A stretch of DNA of 64,000 nucleotides from Paraspadella gotoi (lineage: Eukaryota > Chaetognatha). Below, in pieces: positions 11,691 through 25,011 of this stretch (positions are counted from its first letter, which is position 1; every line of letters begins with the position of its first letter). The translations under genes were made by a program, and so were the position numbers. The notes below the pieces were generated by a model, which worked only from the letters and a program-made list of their open reading frames with translations, did not search any database and was not told where the DNA came from. The stretch spans positions 7,045,645 to 7,109,644 of the forward strand of contig CM119263.1 of NCBI GenBank assembly GCA_051294375.1, given 5' to 3'.

Positions 11691-12295
11691 GTTATAGCTC
11701 TTTTCCTCTTTCTCGCTCCCCCTTTCCATTTTTGCAGGGAGAAAGAGAAAGAGGTATTAACGAAGGGGTGGACGGGGGGCAGTGCGTCTAGAAAGCGAGG
11801 CGAGGGCGGTCGAAGATACCGCGGGAGGAGGCGGGAGGCGCCGGCTGGGACAGGGCGATTGACAACGAATGACTTCGAAGCGTCCATTAAAAAAAAGGAC
11901 ATCTTCGATCCAATTCGTCATCTCTCTTCTCTCTCTCTCTCTCATCTCTCTCCTCTCGCTCTCTCTCTCATCTCTTTCCTCTCTCTCTTCTCTCTCTCTC
12001 TCCTCTTCTCTTTCTGTCTCCTTTTTTCTTTAATGCCAACGACGATCGCCGTTAATCAATTCCCGTCACGTCCACGAACGAGTCTAGACTAGAAGAAATA
12101 TGCGGAATCAACGGCGCAGGAGAAGGCACGAAGAGAGAGAGAGAGAGAGAGAGGAGAAATGAGAGAGAGAGGAGGGAGAGAGAGGAAGGTTTAGGCAGTT
12201 GAACGCGAAAAAAAAAAAGGGATTTAATTTCGGTGGAGGAAGGACTGGGTCGTAGTGGTGGGGGGGGAGGGGGGGCCGAGGGTGGGGCGGGCGCG
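11691..12295. other. Unpaired centre of foldback B
   Basis: About 600 bp loop with interrupted CT and GA runs. The part at about 11,835-12,245 recurs in direct orientation at 24,697-25,110. No gene is seen. Confidence 0.65.
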
Positions 12296-15200
12296 TAGAA
12301 AGAAATGAATAGAAGAAAGTACCCTGAAGCGGAAAATATGAAAGAAATAAAAAATAAGAAAGAATGTTAAGAAAAATGAAATGTATCCTCGAGACGTAAG
12401 ATACAAGAACTGTCCGCGACTCTACCCCAATAATTAAGAATTGGATATATTAATGTTCCCAGGGCATACTAGAGATTTACTTGCGAAGCACTTTTTTTCT
12501 TTTCATTTTTTCATTTTCGGGGTTGAATTCGAAAAAACAACAGTCTCCTAGTTGGAATCGGTGTTCGGTTTAAGATATTAGATACTTTAGGCTCGGACTC
12601 CATTGTCCGAGAAAATGCTGATTCCGCTCGATTTTCAAAGATCGATCGTAAAATTTCGTTTCACTCTTCCCTGTTGTTGTCGTCGTCGGTTTTTTCTTTT
12701 TAAGAAGACTCATCTTCATAATATTTCTCGCTCCCGACTTGTCCAGCGATGAGTTTCTGGCTCTGGGGACCAGTTCATAACAAAAACGAAGAGAGAGAGC
12801 GGAAAGACGCAGAAAAAGAGAGAGAGAGAGGAGATGAGGAGACTACATGGAGAGGAGGAGTAGCAGAAGCCAGGACAGCGCTGAAGACAGAGTAGAACAG
12901 TTACGCACGCCATGTGCACGAAAGCCATCTAACATCTTAACATAATTGGACTCGTGTCCAGAGAGTCGCCTCAATGGACAACCAGACCATTGGGACACGG
13001 ATGTTCACTTATTGTCGCGACACAAAAGTATGAAGGCGCTGAAATGTGGGGGAGCCATAACTAAATTTAGGCAATAACAGTCTCATGAAAGTCTAAACGC
13101 ACGAGCCGGTAACTAACTTCGATGAACAGAACCACCTCTGACCGCGATGTATCACAGTACGCCCAGAAAATAGGGGATCGAGAAAGTGTCATTAAAACCA
13201 TGTGTGTTCTAATAATTAAGTTGTATTAAAGCCTAAAGATCCCTTTATTTGGTTTAACACGTAATTAATTATGTAACAGATAACCATTTTTTTCTCGTAC
13301 TAAGCAAGAGCAATAATTATAAGGAAAACATATTCAATGTGTGAGCCTTTGGAATATTATGAATGTGCTTTTTTTTAATGAATTCTTATTGTTTTGTTTC
13401 AAAAAGATGTTCGTTCGCGTCGCCGTTTGTCGTCGATGTCAAAATCTTCTTTCCAGCCAGCCATGCAGTTTCCGGACCCGGGGCCGTTCAGTATGAGGGT
13501 GTAGAACTCAAAACGATAGACAAAAGAAACGAGAGTGAGACAGAGGAAAGAAAATAGGATAGCAAGAAGTCCAGCAGGAAGATGGAGCAAGGACGAGCAT
13601 AAAGAGGAAGGGGAGAGATCGAAACGTTGATAGGCAAGAAGAGCCCGGCGAACGTGAGGAAGAAGAAGACGAGGAGCAAACGCCGCGCTACTCTGATCAC
13701 GCCATTCGGCACGATGCGAGAAAGCAGCGGCGGAAGAACATATCCACCGCGGCCAGATCGGACTCCCTCGTGATGTGACCGAACGAGCGCGCGCCACGGC
13801 GCGACCTGAAGGCGAGAGTACACCCGCGAAGAGCAGCGAAAACTTGAGGGATAAAGGGGTGGGAGGGTTTGAAGAGGAGGCCGTCAATTGGGGGCAGGAG
13901 CTGGAGCGGCGTGAATACTAGGGGGAGGGACAGCAGCGTGGCATAATAGGGACTAGAGAAATGATAGAGGTACGATAAGGATGAACTTTAACATCCCATG
14001 GACCGTCACTCGCAGCCCATTACATACATCTCCACCCAGACAGCCAAGTGCCGGAAGATACTTCCACCCAGCCGAGTCCGACAGGGAGCCCAGGGGAAAA
14101 TCGCCATATAAAGTAGAAAAACAGAAAAGCTGAACGAGATGAATCAAGGTGAAAAAGAAGCATTTCTAAAAAGACAACTTATTTGATAATCTAAGACTCG
14201 AGCCCGCGAAGCACTTGATGTGAAGAAAAAAATGTTGCCACATGAGTGAGCTACTGGGGATAGATTGTGATGAGTGATTGGTCTTTGTTGTGTAAGATCG
14301 AGATGATAGATAAGTTCGGGCTCGGAACTCCACATAAAGATGACTTTTGTATACAAGGGAGGGAGTGTGTAATTTCTCAACACGGTTTAGACTACAAAGG
14401 TTTGAGGAATCAGTAAGATCTCTTATTGTGCTATCTTTCGGTTCTTATCATCTCCATCACCAGTCGTCATCGATCTCTCTCTCCTCAATCAGATACCAAC
14501 ATATCTCGCCAATTCACGTCGGACACCCGTCAATATATGGCCGGCCGTTCCTCTGACAGTCGACACCGTATCATACTTGGCAGGTGTCTAAATGACGAGA
14601 AAGGCCTCCTCGCATAAGGTTTAATCTAGGAGACAGCCAGGAAACCGGTAAGCCTACCTTCCTGAGACGCGCTTTTCCTGCCTCATTAGAGAGAGAAAAT
14701 CCTGACCCACGATCGCTGAAGAACGAGCCCCATGGATATCAAAGGCATTGAGTAGATAACGCCCAATAAACCGTGGTCTTCGTCTAGAGTACCGATCATG
14801 TATGTGAGGCTGTGTATCATAAAAACTCTGGATCTGCTCTCTCGGGTTCTGTGCGTGTTCAACTAAAAAACAAGATCTATTTGCTTTACTGTTGAATAAA
14901 AAAGATAAATACAGTACTGGAGCCCTAGTAACAAAAAGCGATGAGCCATATACTTAAAGAGTATTATATAAAGTACGGCAATTAAATTCAAGCCACAGAG
15001 AGTCCGTAAAATTAGTCCGGTCGAAAGCGATCTTCTGACACTGCCAACATCACGTCTTCAACGAGGGTTTCCTTTATTTCCTGTTCCCCTGTCATTATTC
15101 AGTTAATTAAAGTCTAAGGAATAACCCCAAATAACTCACACAGTGATATTTATTTTTATAGTCTACATTGCCTCAGCACCTAATACCTTCAAGCGATCGA

Positions 15201-15840
15201 GAATGTACCACTAGGGACCAGAACTAGCGAACCAGTGACTTATATTATAATAACTTGCCAATGCAACGAGAGCAGTTCAACTTGACGCTTTACATCATCA
15301 CCTCCCCAGTGAGATCCCTCTGGGCTTCCCACTATACGCAAACAAGTTAACCGTGGATGAGATGTAAAACTTATCAAATTAGTATACAATTTAAGGGCCA
15401 CTTGATGTAATTTGAAGTAGTTTCTGCTCTTGTGGTGTTTCTTTATTTTTTCCCCTGGTCTCTATGATTTATCCAGTTCCTCTGATGTTACAGTTATTAA
15501 TCTATTAAACCTTCCTACAAAATAATAATTATTTTTGTTTCAAACATACTAACTGTTATATCCTAAGGATTACCACTTTGTTTCACAGCGACGATTCCAA
15601 GTCATTCACTTTTTTTTTACATATCGCTGCTGAACCTTCATTACCTATCGGGTCACGTGACGTTCAATTCATCTGGGTCACGTGGGACCAAAACAATCCT
15701 GTCGGTCACTGTGAGACTGCGGATTTGAGTGTTAGACGTCTGGCCTCAGGTGAGGCCCCGGCCCGGGGTGGGTGTGGCCGTGAGAATGAGGTAAGGACGG
15801 ATGCGCGCGGTCGGAGGCGGAGGCGACGACGGCGGTGGAA
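12296..15840 (-). repeat. Foldback B, arm 2 (noisy, inflated)
   Basis: Inverted copy of 9,318-11,690 but about 1.2 kb longer. The match is clear at 12,296-13,500 and 15,130-15,840. Between them about 1.6 kb stands opposite only about 0.85 kb of arm 1 with little alignable sequence. The (GA)n and (CT)n tracts of arm 1 are replaced by mixed sequence here. No gene is seen. Confidence 0.7.
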
Positions 15841-18800
15841 ATGTAAGGGGAGCTGAATAGAGAAGTTTAGGATAACTGGGGATGGACGGGAGGCGATATT
15901 AAAGCGAGGGTCAGAACCCCAGCCAAATCGACGACAAGATTTATTGTTCATTCGAGAGACGAAACTGTGGAGTCGTTGAAAAGAAGAGGGGGGAAGTGGG
16001 GGGACCAGGGGGTGAGATAATGGAGGCGAAGAGAGGAATGGGTTGTTAAAGTAAAGTTAGTGTAGGAAAAAAAAACAGCTGAAGAAAGGTAAAGTAAGAT
16101 GGTGAGGATGAAAATAGAAAGGTAAGAGGAAAGTGATAATGTAATTGGTTAATGGATCATTCTCGCGGGATTGCATCAAGAAAAAGGATCTAAACTCAAA
16201 AGAAGTGTTAAAGTATATCCGCCGTTTTTCTACAGATTTAGCTAACGAAGATGAATCCTTATTAATAATGATCTTTTTTTCTGTAAGCCAGAATGTCTGA
16301 TGGTTATAAATTAAGCTAAATTCATGATGGCTAAACAAGCAACTTTACGCCACTACAGAGTATAATTCGTACAATGACATCTTTTTTCTGGATTGCTTGA
16401 ACACAAAAAAAAGAACACTAAACCAAAACATGATCATTATACATGAGGAGGCTTCTGAGAGAAGGATCATATCAATCTTGCGTAACTCGCTACTGCTCGT
16501 CTTTCCACAGAGAGGAATTCATATCAAATTCTCTCTCTAGGTCTCTCTTCATCGTTCCACCCTCTCTAATATATTAAATGTCGAAATCTCCATGTTGCTT
16601 GAAAGAAAAAGGAGTGAGATGAGATGAATATGAGAGCCAAGAAAATGTTATACTCTTGTAGCGGCACAAAGATGTCCGATAGTGCTCACAACTGATAGTC
16701 GCTAAATTCTCACACAGCTAATAATACGAGATATCCTTCCTCTAGTTTATGTGTCTGATCTGCCTATGCTATCTAACTCGAAAATATAGATTCTAAAATC
16801 TTACATGATTGCTCTTGGTCTTGAGATATGTATCCATTTCAATCAGTCTTCATCCTCAGCAATCGGCCCCAGAGAGTTTAATTATCCCACTCTGATTCCT
16901 GAGCAACAGCACGCGCCGAGAGACAACATGATTGCGGGCGTCGCCTCGACATCCAAGGATATATATAAAAGCCGGCTATGGGAAAAGGATATAATGAAAT
17001 TTATGGTTATTGTATTACTAACCATAGGGTTTTTAAAACACTTGATGAAAATGAAAAACTAACTATTACAAACTGGTATTAGACTGTTGCGGTAATTTGC
17101 CACAAACACTATGTCAAATCTACGTTCTGAAGACGTATAAACAGCGATAATTATATAATATATTCTATTAGGTAAAGTTGGTGTCTCTCTCTTAATTCTC
17201 ATATTATCTTCCATCTCTCTCTCCATCACTTCACGAAATATCTTCTCTCTCTATATATCGAAAATAATACTTTCTCTTCCTAATAAATCTCTTCATAAAC
17301 TATAGCAAAATAAGAGTAATCAAATTGGCTCAGAGATCATTAGTAGCAATCTGCGCCTCTAGCATAGTATAATATTAAAAGAGAGGTAGAGAAAGAGAGA
17401 GAGAGGGGAGAACGTAGGAGAGAGAGAGAAAGAGAGAGAGAAGAGAGGAGAAGAGAGAGAAGAGAGGAGAGAAGGAAAAGAAGTTAGAGGCAAATGCATG
17501 AGACAAATGAACAGAAAACACACACAGTAAGGAGAAGATAGGAGACTGAGACAGAGAGAGCTAGGAATGAGATACCGAGAAGGAAGGAGAAGAGAAGTAC
17601 AGAAAAATGACTTCATTATCCTTGGGTTTGCAATATAAATACTTTCGTTCCTTCAATGCAGAACCAGAAGAGAGGGGAGGAAAAAAAATAATGAGACACA
17701 AGAAGCTATACATAGGTACAGAATAGAAAAGCGAAGACACGGTAAGATGACGGGAAACGGGGCAGATGAAGAGGGATAAGTCAAGCGACATGAGTCGGAC
17801 AAAAGCCCCCCGCGGACATAGGGCGGTTCAATAACCGCGCGCCACTCCGTGTGAGTTGAGGATTTAATCAGAGCCCAGAACATGCGTATTTGAGAGAATA
17901 ATGACAACTGTTGTCTTGGTTGTCAATCATTCTCCGAGAGACAGGTCAGTTCTCCGACTGTTAGAAATACCCATTGCCCACGAAAGGCGATTATTTGGGA
18001 TCTTAGGCAATTTCGCAATGAGATCACCTACTCCATTCCTATCGAAATCTACTCTCTCTCTCTATTCTCTCTCCTCTCTCTTCATGGCATCCTCTCGTCA
18101 CTCTCTCTCATCTCTCTCTCTCTTACTTCCGCCCTTTCAACAGATTCGTGTCGTAACCGCAACAGAAACATTTTAGCTGAAAGAAAAAGGAAATAAGGGT
18201 TTCACCTTTATTGCGAGATCTTAATTTCATATAAGCATGATGTATTTAGCCTTTCTTTTCAAAAGAAAAATCGATTTATGAGCCCTCGGTTTCTCTCGCC
18301 ACCGTGACCAAAAGCAGGCCACAGATTACTCTACAAACAAAAGATTACTTCAAGGTTATAATAATTAAATAATTAATATCAATTATTATAAGGTGTAGGA
18401 ATGGTATACTACCAACTAGGACTAGACCCAACTAGTTTTTTCACCCCTTCTCACCTCGATATCTTCTCCACCTCTACCTCTCTCCTCTGCTCACACCTTT
18501 CACACGCGTTCGACTACGGAAGCATCCAGATCAAAATCCTGCCCAATCCTTCACAGGGAAGCCCTTCACGCCTACGTTTCACAAAGTGACTAGACCAAGA
18601 CTCCTCGTTCGCGTCACCGATCGGGCCGTCTCTACGGTCCCGCCCTTCAGGATTGAACAATCGAAAACGATCAATGTGACCGCCCCTCCATTCCCGACGT
18701 CCCCAATCAAGAGAACTATGACTTCCCCGGTGCCTCTTAACCCCCAGCCAAGAAGCCGGACGGGAGCTTGCGAAGTGCTATGGATTCTCCTGAGGTTGGT

Positions 18801-21800
18801 CAGGAAATATCAGGTCGATCAGAAGTAACCGAGTGCTTTGTGACGAGGGGAGAGGAGTCGGAGCCGGTGCTGACGGGAAAGGCGGGAGGGAACAAGAGCC
18901 AGATGAGCGAGATTTACATGAAATACTTAGTCAACGACGCCCGTAAAATCCGACCCTCCCATAACCGTTGGCTGTTTAGTTGAAGGAAATGTAAGCCAAA
19001 CTAACATTAAATGAGGAATGCAAACGCTGCTTCCAAACAGAGGACCAGCAGGAATGTCTTCTAATGATAGTCAAGTTAAATAAGCACAGGAAAGTAATTA
19101 TCTTACACGAGCACGCAAGAGAAAAAAGCTTCATTATTATATGATGAAGTCTATATAGATGGCAAACTCGAAAACAAGAAAGCACCACCAGAAATGACTT
19201 ATTATATACGAGTGAGTAACGATATTTCACAGCACAAAAAATAATGATGAGTGGAAAACTGTTCCTGACGTTTTTGGAAGCCCCATCTTATAAGGGAAAC
19301 ACCGCCATTAACTAAGGAAGACTGGGAGAGAGGTAGATATTACTCGTATCGGTATTCCGATCTTGCCTAATGGAAAAGTTGTACCCTCTCACATTAGATT
19401 CTGTAGGACCGAACATTCTAAATGAAAATTGTGGACGAATAAGATAATTTCCGAAACATCAATAGAAAAGCGGAGTCTTGCATATTAGCATAGACGTAAT
19501 ACCTGGTCCACCCATATCGAACTCAATGAAAGGTTGCTTGACAAAAATAAGACCATGGGCTTCTATTCTGTAATCATCAACACCTCGTCTCTCCGCAATG
19601 CGCTGTCAGTCGCGCTGCGCTGTTTTGATGTATCATAGGACCTTAAGCCTTACACCCCTGCGACCTGGTTTAAAACCTGAGGAAACCTGGTGCAGAACTC
19701 ATCAATGGTCGAGTCACGGTCATAAACAAGCGCAGAACGCAGGGGTAAGAGCCAAAAAGCTTCAGTTCATATGTGGTATCACTCGGGGCGTGCAGGCATA
19801 GTTGTTGTGCGTGTTTCTTCTGATCCATTCTCTGTAACGCCCTCGAGACCCACGGACTTCATGACAGTACGAGAGGCCGAGTTTTTTGAAAGACACCCGC
19901 AAATATCAGCCAAGCACCTTCGCGGACGAAGAGGTTTACCAGAGACAAACTGCCCGAACCTCCCGCGTTGTATCGACCCCCATACAACTGTCTCGAGCCC
20001 ACACCGATTATGCCACCGATAAACGGTGCTGATAAAAGCATGGGCCTCCGCGGAGTGGGACGGCGCACCGATCGTAAGCGTAACCATGAATAGAGCCGAG
20101 CCACTGAGGTCGAAAGCAGACGTTGATGCTAACAAGAAGCCGTGGCCAAGACTCCCTGAGCTAGACTGAATGGGAATCGGTGTGGAGAACGCCGTTTGAT
20201 CAGACAACCACGCGCGCGGCCGGGAGAAGATGGGCGTCGGGCGAGGTAAAGAGCAAACCGCAGAGTGCGGTCGTTTCTTGAGGTCGTAAAATACTCGATG
20301 GTAAGGACCCACTACGAAGAGAAAAAAAAACAAAGAAAAAAGTAAAAAAAAATTGTGCAAGTGGCAAAGGTTGAGGAGAAAGCCTGTAGTCCCCAGATGT
20401 CAAATCTGGTCGTCTCAGGAGTCTCTCCGTTCATGGCTTCTTTCTCTCTCTCTCTCCCTCTATACTTCCTCTCTCTCATCTCTCATCTCCTCATCCTCCT
20501 GTCTCGTTTCTCCCCATTAACACTCACAACGAAACAAAAGAGCCAAAACAACGCAAAAAATGCAAAACAAAATTTGGAAAAAGCTAAGCAAAAGAAGAAG
20601 GACAGTAACTGATAAGGTATTTTGTCAAACTGCCTGGATGACCTTCGTAACATCACCCAGAACAACGACCACATACTCATGACAATTCCGAATTAAACCC
20701 AAATTTGTTAGGCGATATCTTCTATGGGACCGCAACGACACAAGAGCGACACCACACAAGTTATTACTTTCAAGAACTGTTCTTATATGTTAAAACAAGC
20801 CCAAAGGATTCCTTAAATATAATCGCTGATTCGATGCGATTCCTAACGAATTCAATCGATCGAAACTTTCTGGGTACCATCTCCCACGTGCCGCCTCTAT
20901 CCTAGCCTACTGTACTTGGTTCCTTTTCCTGGACGGGCCCTACATCCAGCCCTCATGACAGGCGGGGGAATTGTTCCACCCTAACGTCATGACTATCCCA
21001 CACGAAGAGAACGAAATACGAACTTCCGAGTGGCTCCAATCAAAAATACGCAAGCCAGAGCGCATGTAAAATGAAAGCGAAATTAGAGAGAATGTGAGCG
21101 CAGACAATATCTGTATAGGCCGTACACGAAGGTGCTACGATCAATGTACATCGACATTTAAACGTACAAAAGACATATATAACAGAATTCCTAAACATAT
21201 AAAGAACCCATTTTTTTATATCACCAATAGCTGTTTTTTATCCCTTTTTATTAACGTGGGCCCCCAATCTGGCCGTACAGCACACCGTGGGAATCACTAA
21301 GGCCATCGATGTCATGGTCGATCTTCCCCAGTCCGCATTGGATTTCCAAATCTATGTCTTCAGCACTGACTCCAGACAATGCGTTGCCGTCCTCATCCAC
21401 ACACTGGGCAAGCGACTCCCACTGCGACGCCGAGCGAAACGCACCGCGGCTAAATGCCTAGAGATGTTGAGGAGAAACTTTGACAACACAGGAATTACTT
21501 TTTCTCTTTCAAAAATACATGATGCGGTAACAACTCGCGAATCATGTGAAAGATCTTCCGGAAGAACGGAGGCGGATCAGAGAGAAGCAGAGCGATGAGA
21601 ACGGGTATAGAAGAACCCTGGAATCCATTGAATAATAAGTCTATGAGTTAAACCATCAAATATCTCAGGATCCCCCGCCCTTAAATTATACTTGGTGGTG
21701 CCCACTTTTTTTATAGGGCAGATTCGCGGATTCATCTGGTATAAAGATCGAAAGTGACAGCACCAGTACGCTTGAAAGGCCAATGCCGGACATAACTAAG

Positions 21801-22030
21801 GAACGAATCCGCCAAGGTAACATTCCCTATTCGCAAAGCAGTAGACACGAGATCTGAATAACCACAGAAATAGAAGCTAACGAACATTGACTCGTCACCT
21901 GAAACTTACTTACTACACTAATTAATGCTGGTGAAATCGTGACTAATCAAAAAAAGCATTTTTCCATCCGTGAATCCCAGAACTGAAAAAAACAGTCACA
22001 TGACCTCAAGTTTAAGGGCCACCTTTAATT
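15841..22030 (+). repeat. Third, highly degraded copy of the robo segment
   Basis: Direct copy of 4,530-8,650 (centre plus arm 2 of foldback A). Anchors: 15,841-16,330 with 4,530-5,010, 16,940-17,060 with 5,440-5,580, 18,240-18,380 with 6,500-6,640, 20,265-20,280 with 7,700-7,715, 20,960-20,980 with 8,070-8,090, and 21,958-22,015 with 8,575-8,630. The copy is about 1.5 times longer than its template, with inserted unrelated bases and scrambled microsatellites. No reading frame survives. Confidence 0.7.
18595..18827 (+). pseudogene. Remnant of the first robo Ig1 exon, third copy
   Basis: Sits at the expected place in the third copy. Short blocks of the exon can still be read in order (CTCCTCGTTCG, AATCAAGA, AGCCGGACGGG, ATATCAGGTCG) and a GAAGTAA replaces the donor. 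It is roughly 230 nt against 154 and is non-coding. Confidence 0.4.
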
Positions 22031-23096
22031 ATGAGCCGCGCACTGTGGAAATTGACGAGCCACAGATAATGCGCAAAATTTCATCCGACAGAGCTGCAAT
22101 TTAGGCCAATAGGCCGATAGATAGTTAGACCTATCGTCGCATACTGAACTATACCAGAATTAAAGTGAGAATCTCATTGATCCTGTTTCATAAGTCTACT
22201 AATAAGGGCCTGACAACAGATACCGGTGTCCCCAACCACAGCTGGCTAACCAACAGATTACGAAGCAACTACAAAAAACATGGGGAGTTGACCAGAAAGA
22301 AATCTCTTAGCGATAGAGACCACGACCAGACGGGAGTATTATAAGATCTGTGCACGATTCTGATACGCTTAGCCCAGACTGAATATGCTTATATATGATC
22401 AATTCAATGATGGACACAAACGACGGAACCGGGTATAAGACATAGAGAACTCAAAACAATATACTCAGAGACCGGCATCTTTTTGTTCGAGAGGATAGTC
22501 GTAGAAAAGAGACCGTGCCACCATTAATAGTGGTGTGGCCCTCCATACTGGCCGGGATACCTTTAATCCTGATAACCTAACATGGCGCCGCACCATGCTA
22601 TAAAAGTGCGACAAAACATATAAGCCGTCTGATTATAAAAGTCACTTAACCAGAAACTAGAAAGCAGGAAAAATGTAGAGACTTTCATTTATAAATAAAC
22701 TCATCACTCTGTTAGACTTATTGACTATACACAATAAACAGGAATAAAACACCTTTGTTCAAATCTGTATTCTAACAGATACGATCATCAACGATCATAA
22801 TACCATCTTTTCAAGCTTTTCAATCTTTCAAACTCGTCATCTAATCTTTTTCAAGACTCATTGGAAAGTAAACCTCTATTCGAAAGCGTACGACAGACTA
22901 AAAACAAGATAAGGTTCAACAAAAGGCAACCAAATGTGAACGCGAAACTGAAAGAAGCGACGAGAAACACAAGCTGAAAGAACAAAAAAATTCATTCAAT
23001 AAAATAATAATAGAAGCAAAAAAAATAATATACTATATATATCTCTTCTCAAACAAATAAAAACAAAAAAACCTTTCTCTCTCTATCTCTTTCTCT

Positions 23097-23135
<39 letters not shown>

Positions 23136-23640
23136 AGAAAATGACGAAATCAATTTACGAAATACGTTTCATCGCCGCCCTGCGCAGCCCGATGACGGGC
23201 ACCACAACAGCCGGAAACGCTTAGCCTGGAACAAAATACGGAACACCAGGATCTTCGTCCCCTCACAATCGCATACTCCCAGCTTCCGATGGACCGCGTA
23301 CGCTGTCGTCTGAGAGGGGGGACGCATCGCAGAGGAAATCAAGACTGTAGAATCGGAAATCGGCGTCAACGAGGCCGAGCAAGAAAAGCCACCAAGAGAA
23401 GAATGGAACATTGTCATTGGCCAAGAAACAAATGGCACTGGGCCAATGGCACATGGGCTTCTTTCCGCCTGTAAATTTTTAACCCATGCCTCTGATCGAG
23501 GGAACGATATTAAAAGAAGAACCAGAACTGTATGAATTCACTCTGCCCAAAAATTGACACCGTTTTTTATTAACGTCTATTTCTTGAAGAAATAAATCCA
23601 CTTTGGTTTCGCCTAGAAATCCCTGTCTTGCTACCTTATT
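22031..23640. other. Unassigned sequence between third copy and dispersed repeat
   Basis: No similarity to other parts of the window that I can see. It includes an A-rich stretch and a long poly(A) run (23,098-23,132), then a GC-richer block (23,170-23,480). That block has an open frame from about 23,312 to 23,550 on the plus strand containing EEIKTVESEIGVNEAEQ, preceded at once by a stop codon. I do not recognise it. Confidence 0.4.
23098..23132. repeat. Poly(A) run of 35
   Basis: An uninterrupted run of 35 A between a CT-rich left flank and GAGAGAAAATGACG. AATAAA occurs about 100 bp upstream in an A-rich stretch. It could be the tail of a retroposed transcript or simple homopolymer expansion. 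Confidence 0.8.
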
Positions 23641-24025
23641 TGAAAGTATGTCATTAAGCTGAAATCAATTTCGATGGAATCGTTAGAGTGGAAAAGAGTT
23701 TTAAAATGGAAAAAAAACTAAAACCTGTTCACTAATTGATTATGCTTTCTTTTTCTTTTTATATTAAATGTAAATGCAGATGTATAAATTTAATCAATAT
23801 AATAATCTGTAATTAATCAATTAGTCAAATAAATTAATACAATTATAATTAATAGCAATAATCAATCAAAAAACAACATTTGGATCAATAATTATTAACT
23901 TGACTAATTAATTAATTAATTAACTTGAATTAAATAATTATTCATTAAGTTAATTATTTAATTACCGATAATGATCGTGGGCAGATCCGACATTGTTTGC
24001 TCAACTTGTTTAAATATAAGGACTT
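23640..24025 (+). repeat. Dispersed repeat family D, copy 1
   Basis: Shares with the copies at 31,345-31,990 (inverted) and 45,070-46,390 the run GGAA...TTTTAAAATGGAAAAAA, a TATATTAAATGTAAAT core, an AT palindrome-rich middle (ATTAATTA) and the end block AATGATCGTGG-CAGATCCG followed by TTGTTTGCTCAA. There is no coding capacity, as expected for a non-autonomous mobile element. The family is not identified. Confidence 0.55.
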
Positions 24026-24107
24026 GCAAATACAAAATTCCGAACAACGAAATTGTTTAACGTGAATGAACTCAGTCCAATATAATACATGTCATTTTTT
24101 TTTTCAG

Positions 24108-24388
24108 TGAAAAAGCGAAATGACGCGGATACAGAAATGTGTGATGAAAAAATGCGTAAGATCTCATCTAGCTATTTATTTTTTATTCTCATTTATTTTT
24201 TACCTATATATTTATTTTAACACTCATGGCCAAATTGGCCATGTATCTTTTTTTTTCCAGTTGAAAACCACCCATCACAAAGACCTATATCACTTTTTCT
24301 CTCAAACACTTTCGATTCCTTGTGGATCAAGATTTTCAATGAGAGCAATTACATGGCAGCAGTACAAAGCCGGATTTCAGCTTTGTGA
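24108..24388 (+). CDS. Possible 3' end of an unidentified gene, two exons
   Basis: Candidate exon 24,108-24,155 follows a (T)n-CAG acceptor and ends at a GTAAGA donor. Candidate terminal exon 24,261-24,388 follows a second T-rich CCAG acceptor. With a 105-bp intron removed, phases agree and 15 codons (containing RNDADTEMCDEK) join 42 codons (ENHPSQRPISLFLSN ... QSRISAL) ending at TGA 24,386-24,388. A competing reading uses the ATG at 24,120 and a different frame of the second exon, containing SMRAITWQQYKAGFQLCE and ending near 24,410. Both cannot be right and neither is recognised. Upstream exons are not evident. AATAAAAG lies about 220 bp downstream. Confidence 0.27.
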
Positions 24389-24671
24389 GGATTTAATTTT
24401 ACATTCTTAAAATTATAATTATTTCTCAATCCTTAAGACAAATGATTTTAAGCTAAGACACTTTTTTCAAATATTAAAATGGTTGTTGGATATTAGAGTG
24501 GAGCACTGGGGAACAAAAATTTTATTTGAGTGAACAAACAAGGAATATTTAAACGTAAGATAGTATGATTAAGGAGTACATGAAAAATATTTTGCTAACT
24601 AATTTTTTAAATAAAAGTTAGATAAATATAATAAATATAAAATATTTTATAAAAATGTTAATATCTTCAGT

Positions 24672-24696
24672 NNNNNNNNNNNNNNNNNNNNNNNNN
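24672..24696. other. Assembly gap, 25 N
   Basis: Run of 25 N. The sequence immediately after it duplicates the centre of foldback B. Confidence 0.99.
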
Positions 24697-24765
24697 CGGT
24701 GGCACAGGAACGATTGACAACGAATGACTTCGAAGCGTCCATTAAAAACAAGGACCTCTTCGTAC

Positions 24766-24843
<78 letters not shown>

Positions 24844-24969
24844 ATTCTCTTTCTCCTTTTTTTCTTTAATGCCAACGACGATCGCCGTTAATCAATTCCC
24901 GTCACGTCCGAACGAGTCTAGACTAGTAAGAAAATATCGCGGAATCAACGGCGCAGAGAAAGGAGAGAC

Positions 24970-25011
<42 letters not shown>

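Noticed and set aside
23169-23550. A coding exon in the GC-richer block
   Set aside because: The open frame with EEIKTVESEIGVNEAEQ begins right after a stop with no acceptor. It adjoins a noisy segment and its frames change mid-block.
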